Assembly (NCBI RefSeq): GCF_000686805.1
Contig: NZ_KK366017.1
Span: 806,001-870,000, forward strand
Direction of reading: 5' to 3'
DNA: 64,000 nt
Source of the DNA: Bacillus sp. UNC41MFS5
GTDB taxonomy: Bacteria > Bacillota > Bacilli > Bacillales_B > DSM-18226
Shown: positions 63,480 through 64,000 of the stretch, piece by piece
Layout of the letters: the number at the start of each line of letters is the position of its first letter
Numbering within the stretch: position 1 is the first letter of the stretch
Made by a program: the position numbers and the translations under genes
Notes under the pieces: generated by a model
The model's database searches: none
What the model saw: the letters and a program-made list of their open reading frames with translations, nothing else
Told to the model about the DNA's origin: nothing

Positions 63480-64000
63480 TTAAATAGATTTTAAATTTTT
63501 TAAAATAGCTTCAAAAGTATGAAGAAACAGAAGAAGCCTTTCTAATTTTGGGGAATCCTTTTTATATATTCCAGCAACATTATAAGAGAGATCTTTAAAT
63601 TCAGCAAAAGGGACGGTATATAAATCTTTATTGTGTTTATTTGTGTGATTAGCTAAAATTAGTTCTGGTACGACACTAAAACCCCAGTTATTTTTAATCA
63701 TCGATATTACCATTTCGAATCCGCCAACTTCAATTCGTTTTAGATTTCTTACTCCGATTAATCTTTCATCAATTTTTCTCCATAAGGCTGTTTCCCTACG
63801 ATAGCAAATCATCGTTTGGTCAATAAGATCGTCTTTTAAAATTTCAGCTTTTCCAACTAATGGATGGTCTTTTCCAACAATAAAAACAAGTTTTTCATGA
63901 AAAATATATTCTGATTCTAGATTTGTAAATGGGATTACATCTCTTACAAGCCCTAAATCGATTGACCCATCTTTAATCATCTTAGAAACTTCTACAGAGT
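63480..64000 (-). CDS. LysR-family regulator, effector domain (cut by window edge)
   Basis: The minus-strand frame is open to the window end, so only the C-terminal ~170 residues are seen: KDGSIDLGLVRD, FIVGKDHPL, ICYRRETALWRKID, GGFEMVISMIKNNWGFSVVPELI. This is the substrate-binding domain of LysR regulators. Its place beside the aromatic operon makes it a candidate regulator of it, with the repeated leader as a possible target. Confidence 0.85.
   Translation of the reverse strand, partial: SVEVSKMIKDGSIDLGLVRDVIPFTNLESEYIFHEKLVFIVGKDHPLVGKAEILKDDLIDQTMICYRRETALWRKIDERLIGVRNLKRIEVGGFEMVISMIKNNWGFSVVPELILANHTNKHNKDLYTVPFAEFKDLSYNVAGIYKKDSPKLERLLLFLHTFEAILKNLKSI

Noticed and set aside
1..64000. 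CRISPR array or cas genes
   Set aside because: No regularly spaced short repeats and no Cas-like protein found on reading the window.

Overview
This is a low-GC, AT-rich chromosome segment of an endospore-forming Bacillaceae bacterium (Bacillus, Neobacillus or Cytobacillus type). The evidence is a complete GerA-type germinant receptor operon (34.6-30.9 kb), a B. subtilis-like hxlA-hxlB-hxlR formaldehyde module, strong AGGAGG-type ribosome binding sites and many DUF3231-class Bacillus proteins. It is a mosaic of accessory modules with many decayed genes, and most intact genes sit in four blocks.

Block 1 (about 1-14.7 kb) is an antiphage and mobile island. It contains the end of an OLD-like protein, a retron (ATPase-TOPRIM effector, a candidate msr-msd RNA bounded by a 19-nt a1/a2 pairing, and a reverse transcriptase), an EVE-HNH restriction gene broken by two stops, an alpha/beta hydrolase with an unrecognised C-terminal domain, an AbiC-like membrane protein, a serine resolvase, a Septu-like ATPase-HNH pair lying between two resolvase 3' ends that are followed by the same ~27-bp sequence, and an unrecognised two-gene unit.

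Block 2 (about 14.9-35.35 kb) lies between two 64-bp copies of the 3' part of a selenocysteine tRNA gene (selC). A degraded tyrosine integrase sits just inside the left copy, and paired TTGGTCACA arm-like sites lie near both ends. This looks like an old integrated element of about 20 kb. Its cargo includes OsmC and ASCH proteins, a broken IS110 copy, a large secreted tandem-repeat protein, several pseudogenes, the RuMP formaldehyde-fixation cluster (hxlAB, DUF3231, rpiA, a YhdH/YhfP oxidoreductase, hxlR) and the ger operon. Three copies of one ~40-bp operator-like element, each exactly 21 nt from a TATACT-like -10, tie hxlAB, the YhfP-type gene and the DUF3231-rpiA unit into one probable HxlR regulon.

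Block 3 (35.8-46.8 kb) is acyl-CoA metabolism: an acyl-CoA ligase, a YesN-like response regulator with Glu at the phospho-acceptor position, 3-hydroxyacyl-CoA dehydrogenases, enoyl-CoA hydratases, a CoA-transferase and a second YhfP-type reductase. A cre-like box precedes the hydroxyacyl-CoA dehydrogenase gene. A small phage/ICE regulator remnant and a gutted gntP follow.

Block 4 (47-64 kb) is an aromatic-acid meta-cleavage region: Rieske dioxygenase alpha and beta, an extradiol (VOC) dioxygenase, an ACMSD-type decarboxylase, then 2-hydroxymuconic semialdehyde dehydrogenase, dienoate hydratase, 4-oxalocrotonate decarboxylase and tautomerase. Together these could take a carboxylated catechol through decarboxylation to 4-hydroxy-2-oxovalerate. 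A ~300-bp leader sequence occurs four times (once only partly), each copy followed by a different deletion remnant of the same operon. Both dihydrodiol-dehydrogenase (SDR) copies are broken, so that step must be supplied elsewhere or the pathway is decaying. The window ends inside a divergently placed LysR regulator.
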